DNA of 64,000 nt from NCBI GenBank assembly GCA_020725885.1, contig DYEA01000007.1, positions 346,179 to 410,178 of the forward strand. The letters run 5' to 3'. How positions within the stretch are numbered: position 1 is the stretch's first letter; each line of letters opens with the position of its first letter. The notes under the pieces are model-generated. The model saw only the letters and a list, made by a program, of their open reading frames with translations. It did no database searches and had not been told where the DNA came from. Positions 60,684 to 64,000 of this stretch are shown here, in pieces. The position numbers and the translations under genes were made by a program. The stretch is from Slackia sp. (GTDB taxonomy: Bacteria > Actinomycetota > Coriobacteriia > Anaerosomatales > Anaerosomataceae).

Positions 60684-62957
60684 TCACGCGCACTTGCTGA
60701 AGCCGCACGACCGGCACACGGCGCATCCGCTCTCGTGCTCGAGCGCACTGCCGCACTCAGGACACGCGCCCGTGAGGCCGTCGAGGCTGTCAACGTCTTT
60801 CGACACCACAGTGCTCTCCGCGCCCGTCTCCAACCAATCCAGGTAGTGCTCCATGGCGATGCCGACGGCGTCTGCACACGACAGCACCTTGCCGCCCTGC
60901 GTCCACGCCGGGCTCGGGCAGCGGATGCCGCGCAGGTGCTTGATGATCGCCCGCGGGTCGACGCCGGCACGCAGCGACACCGAAATCATGCGGGACAGCG
61001 CCTCGGACTGCGATGCGGCGCACCCGCCGGACTTGCCCATCTGCGTGAAGACCTCGCACAGGCCGTGCTCGTCCGAGTTGATGGTCACGTAGAGGTTCCC
61101 GCAGCCCGTCTGCAGCTTCTCAGTGCGGCCGATGGTCACAGCGGGCCGAGGCCGCGGCTCGAGCTCGCCCGGCCGGACGACCGTCGGCTGCGCCGCTTTG
61201 GCGGTCTTGCCCGTGGAGAGCACCTGATTCTGCTTGCTGCCGTCGCGGTAGATCGTCACGCCCTTGACGCCCAGCTCGTACGCGAGGTCGTACACCCGGC
61301 GCACGTCCTCCTTCGTCGCGCTGTTCGGGAAGTTCACCGTCTTCGAGACGGCGTTGTCGGTGTACCGCTGGAAGGCGGCCTGCATGCGCACGTGCCACTC
61401 TGGCTCGATGTCGTGCGCAGTGACGAACACCCTCCGGACGTCCTCGGGGACCTCCGGGATGTCCTGCACCGAGCCGTGCTCCGCGATCCGCTCCATAAGG
61501 TCGCGGCTGTAGAACCCGCGCTTGAGCGCGATGTCCTCGAACAGCGGGTTGACCTCGACGAGCCGATCGTTGTCCATGACGGTGCGCACGTAGCTCACGG
61601 CGAACAGCGGCTCGATTCCGGACGAGCAGTTCGCGATGATCGACAGCGTGCCCGTCGGCGCGATCGTCGTGACGGTGGCGTTGCGCAGACGCATGCCGTC
61701 CGGTGTGTCGTAGATGGAGCCCTCGAAGTTCGGGAACACGCCCCGCTCCTCGGCGAGCTTCGCGGATGCGGCGCGCGCCTCCGCGCGGATGAAGCCCATC
61801 ACTTTCTCGCCGAGCGCGACGGCCTGATCGCTGTCGTACGGGACGCCCATCATGATGAGCATGTCGGCCCAGCCCATGACCCCGAGCCCGATCTTGCGGT
61901 TGCCGCGCGCGAGCTCGGCGATCTTCGGCAGCGGATACTCGTTGACGTCGATCACGTCGTCGAGGAAGCGGACGGCGCGGTGCACCACGTCGGCGAGCCG
62001 GTCCCAGTCTACGTCCGGTCCTGCGTCAGTGTGGCGCACGAAGCGCGAGAGGTTCACCGAGCCGAGGTTGCACGCCTCGTACGGCAGGAGCGGCTGCTCT
62101 CCACACGGATTCGTCGACTCGATCTCCCCGAGATGCGGGGTCGGGTTGTCCCGGTTCATGCGGTCGATGAAGATGATCCCAGGGTCTCCGGTCGCCCACG
62201 CCATCTCGACGATCTTGTCGTACACCTCGCGAGCGTCGAGCTGGCCGACGACTTGGCCGTTGCGCGGGTTGACGAGGTCATACTGCTCTCCAGCCTTCAC
62301 CGCCTCCATGAACTTCTCGGTGAGCGCGACCGAGATGTTGAAGTTCGCGAAGTCGCCGTCGGCCTTGCAGGTGATGAACTCGAGGATGTCCGGGTGGTCG
62401 ACGCGCAGGACGCCCATGTTCGCGCCCCGGCGGGTCCCGCCCTGTTTCACGGCCTCGGTCGCCTGGTTGAAGACCCGCATGAACGACACGGGGCCGCTCG
62501 AGACGCCCTGAGTCGACTTCACCTGGTCGCCGGCGGGCCGCAGCCGAGAGAACGAGAAGCCGGTACCGCCGCCGGACTTGTGGATGATTGCGGTGTCACG
62601 CACGGCGCCGAAAATCGACTCCATCGAGTCGTCGACCGGCAGCACGAAGCACGCTGAGAGCTGCTGCAGCTCGCGGCCCGCGTTCATCAGCGTGGGAGAG
62701 TTCGGCAAGAAGTCGAGGGAAGTCATCAGCTCGTAGAAGTCGTGCGCGACCTCCTCCACCTGTTCGGGGGTGGCGCCGTAGCGAGCCTCGGCGGACGCGA
62801 TGTTCTCCGCGACGCGGACGAACATGTCCGAGGGCTGCTCGATGGGGTTGCCCTCGTCGTCCTTCTTCAGGTAGCGCTTCTTCAGCACTTTGAGGCTGTT
62901 CGGCGACAGCGTCTCGTCGATCGAACGGTCATAGGCGGTCTTCTTCGCGTCGCTCAT
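60684..62957 (-). CDS. nrdJ: Adenosylcobalamin-dependent ribonucleotide reductase (class II)
   Basis: 757-residue NrdJ, reducing NDPs or NTPs without oxygen. Active-site Cys are seen in [28 protein letters not shown] and [10 protein letters not shown]; the finger-loop region is intact and the C-terminus has a zinc-ribbon tail (CPECGSAL and [12 protein letters not shown]). ATG 62957 ([12 protein letters not shown]) follows family length. Two NrdR boxes overlay its promoter. dcd follows in the same operon. Confidence 0.97.
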   Translation of the reverse strand: MSDAKKTAYDRSIDETLSPNSLKVLKKRYLKKDDEGNPIEQPSDMFVRVAENIASAEARYGATPEQVEEVAHDFYELMTSLDFLPNSPTLMNAGRELQQLSACFVLPVDDSMESIFGAVRDTAIIHKSGGGTGFSFSRLRPAGDQVKSTQGVSSGPVSFMRVFNQATEAVKQGGTRRGANMGVLRVDHPDILEFITCKADGDFANFNISVALTEKFMEAVKAGEQYDLVNPRNGQVVGQLDAREVYDKIVEMAWATGDPGIIFIDRMNRDNPTPHLGEIESTNPCGEQPLLPYEACNLGSVNLSRFVRHTDAGPDVDWDRLADVVHRAVRFLDDVIDVNEYPLPKIAELARGNRKIGLGVMGWADMLIMMGVPYDSDQAVALGEKVMGFIRAEARAASAKLAEERGVFPNFEGSIYDTPDGMRLRNATVTTIAPTGTLSIIANCSSGIEPLFAVSYVRTVMDNDRLVEVNPLFEDIALKRGFYSRDLMERIAEHGSVQDIPEVPEDVRRVFVTAHDIEPEWHVRMQAAFQRYTDNAVSKTVNFPNSATKEDVRRVYDLAYELGVKGVTIYRDGSKQNQVLSTGKTAKAAQPTVVRPGELEPRPRPAVTIGRTEKLQTGCGNLYVTINSDEHGLCEVFTQMGKSGGCAASQSEALSRMISVSLRAGVDPRAIIKHLRGIRCPSPAWTQGGKVLSCADAVGIAMEHYLDWLETGAESTVVSKDVDSLDGLTGACPECGSALEHESGCAVCRSCGFSKCA

Positions 62958-63017
62958 CTGCGGTGCCCTTCCCTCTTCGCGGACAGCCGGACAGCCCTCG
63001 TGCGCATCCAGCACGCA

Positions 63018-63064
63018 ACACAACATCTAGCGCTCTACAAGTGTACGGGCGCAATATCTAGTCT
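63018..63064. promoter_or_regulatory. Two NrdR boxes over the nrdJ promoter
   Basis: ACACAACATCTAGCGC (63018-63033) and GCGCAATATCTAGTCT (63049-63064) each match the 16-base NrdR consensus ACAC-WATATMTTGTGT in most conserved positions. The linker is 15 bases, giving 31 bases centre to centre (three helical turns), as usual for NrdR. One box lies between -35 and -10, the other over the transcription start, so NrdR should repress nrdJ-dcd. Confidence 0.75.
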
Positions 63065-63068
63065 GCAA
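63040..63068 (-). promoter_or_regulatory. Promoter of nrdJ-dcd
   Basis: Minus strand TTGCAG (63068-63063), exact 17-base spacer, TACACT (63045-63040). Start near 63033, leader about 75 bases. The spacer is occupied by the upstream NrdR box. Confidence 0.7.
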
Positions 63069-63141
63069 CGCCGATGCGACGAACGGCGGCATCACAGCCC
63101 TGGGCGGACGCCCCACCACACCGAGGAGGCGCATGAACGCG

Positions 63142-63169
63142 ACGAGCGCCGCCGTAGGGCGGCGCTCGT
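63142..63169. terminator. Terminator hairpin after the Nfu gene
   Basis: A perfect 12-base-pair stem ACGAGCGCCGCC/GGCGGCGCTCGT with a GTAG loop, about 25 bases after the Nfu stop on the minus strand and upstream of the nrdJ promoter. On the plus strand it is followed by TTCC. Confidence 0.7.
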
Positions 63170-63191
63170 TTCCAGCAACACGACGATGGGC

Positions 63192-63410
63192 CTAGACCGG
63201 CTCCACCCGCACGACTTCCGGGATCTCCTGCTTCAGGACCCGCTCGACACCATTGGCGAGCGTGATCTGCGACATCGGGCAGCCTCCGCATGCGCCGACC
63301 AGCCGCACCTTCACGACGCCGTCAACGACGTCGACGAGCTCGATGTCGCCACCGTCGGCCTGCAGGGCAGGCCTGATGGTCTCGAGGACCTCCTGCACGC
63401 GTTCCTTCAC
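63192..63410 (-). CDS. Nfu-type Fe-S scaffold/carrier protein (short NifU C-terminal domain)
   Basis: 72-residue NifU-like domain: [24 protein letters not shown] then [28 protein letters not shown]. The CxxC pair (CGGC) binds an Fe-S cluster for transfer. GTG 63410 (MKERVQ...) is chosen because GGGAG lies five bases upstream and matches the normal short N-terminus; a TGCTATCAT -10 at 63476-63468 would then give a leader of about 50 bases. ATG 63458 gives a longer form. Confidence 0.9.
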   Translation of the reverse strand: MKERVQEVLETIRPALQADGGDIELVDVVDGVVKVRLVGACGGCPMSQITLANGVERVLKQEIPEVVRVEPV

Positions 63411-63550
63411 ACCGTCTCCCTTCACCAGCAGGCATTTCGCCTGCGCGGTCACTTGCATCGGACGCCCATGATAGCACCTGCCTAGATCCTCCCAAACCAC
63501 AGCAGGGAGCGTGCCAGTCCGAGGCGGCCCAAGACGAGAGCCGCCGGGTG

Positions 63551-63668
63551 TGTTCAGCAGCGACCTACTCTCCCACCCTCTACAGGGCAGTACCATCGGC
63601 GCTGGAGGGCTTAACTTCCGAGTTCGGAATGGGATCGGGTGTACCCCCTCCGCCATAGCCACTGAACA
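63551..63668 (-). rRNA. rrf: 5S ribosomal RNA
   Basis: On the minus strand the sequence contains the canonical GATCCCATTCCGAACTCGGA, AGTTAAGCCCTCCAGCGCC and GATGGTACTGCC stretches of 5S rRNA, closed by helix I (TTCAG/CTGAA). The ends are approximate. The flanking bases extend helix I into a perfect stem of about 24 base pairs (63533-63557 with 63662-63686), a precursor processing stem. Confidence 0.95.
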
Positions 63669-63771
63669 CACCCGGCGGCTCTCGTCGCCGGAAGCATCCG
63701 CTATCCGGTTTTCAACCTCGGGGCGTCCTGCACCCTGAGAGCTGTATAGCGATCACGAGAACGTTGAATAG

Positions 63772-64000
<229 letters not shown>

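Noticed and set aside
62958..63017. Cobalamin riboswitch upstream of the B12-dependent nrdJ
   Set aside because: The leader is too short and lacks a B12-box; the NrdR boxes explain the region.
63134..63196. 20-codon frame with GAGGAGG just before its ATG
   Set aside because: It runs through the 12-bp terminator hairpin and has no protein features; the ribosome-like site is probably chance.

Overview
The window is about 64 kb of GC-rich, very tightly packed bacterial chromosome. It reads as an anaerobic, Gram-positive-type actinobacterium, and my best guess is a Coriobacteriia (Anaerosomatales/OPB41)-like organism. This is inferred from gene content, not from a database match. The supporting content is high GC with many GTG starts, cell-wall-binding type 2 repeats, a class II superoxide reductase, a B12-dependent ribonucleotide reductase (NrdJ), formate-tetrahydrofolate ligase with FolD, the oxygen-independent epoxyqueuosine reductase QueH, a System II (ResB/CcsA) cytochrome c maturation pair and a 19-CXXCH cytochrome. 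The window ends in a 5S gene and the 3' end of a 23S gene on the minus strand. No tRNA, CRISPR array, prophage or insertion sequence was seen. No gene-free stretch exceeds about 300 bases.

Layout. 1-10.2 kb: one long minus-strand operon running from about 10.2 kb down to the window edge: DUF948 protein, RsbW-like kinase, SigB/F/G-type sigma factor, AI-2E-family permease, alaS, ruvX, mltG, an ABC-2 exporter, a TPR membrane protein, yqeG and aroE (cut by the window edge). 10.2-15.8 kb: hisS, aspS and a small membrane protein, then a structured non-coding segment (candidate 6S RNA), a thioredoxin-fold lipoprotein and rarA. 15.8-22.1 kb: a 19-heme secreted cytochrome, ResB, CcsA, a lipoprotein and a small membrane protein, all with overlapping ends; a candidate electron-conduit operon. 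22.1-30.6 kb: rel and an MBL hydrolase, recJ, and the set tgt-yajC-secD-secF. 30.6-35.7 kb: an ECF sigma/anti-sigma pair set among queuosine genes (tgt, queA, queH), a PHP phosphoesterase, a GDT1-type transporter and a cold-shock gene.

35.8-46 kb: a membrane-anchored surface protein, folD and fhs (one-carbon metabolism), an isochorismatase-like hydrolase, superoxide reductase, a 46-residue membrane protein and an 1826-residue secreted subtilase with three CWB2 repeats. 46-52 kb: ruvCAB behind a LexA-type box, yebC, pdxST and a DUF3048 lipoprotein. 52-58.9 kb: lgt, htpX-like protease, lemA, rhomboid, azlCD, DUF1015, an EndoIII-like glycosylase and a Cys-rich protein. 59-64 kb: a geranylgeranyl-reductase-type flavoprotein, nrdJ-dcd under two NrdR boxes, a short Nfu protein, and the rRNA genes.

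Regulation visible in the sequence: many promoters are extended -10 elements (TGnTAnnnT) without a clear -35. Five genes (recJ, tgt, the PHP gene, queH, azlC) have a -10 hexamer exactly 6-7 bases before the start codon, which predicts leaderless mRNAs. SOS control of ruvCAB and NrdR control of nrdJ-dcd are predicted from well-placed operator sites.
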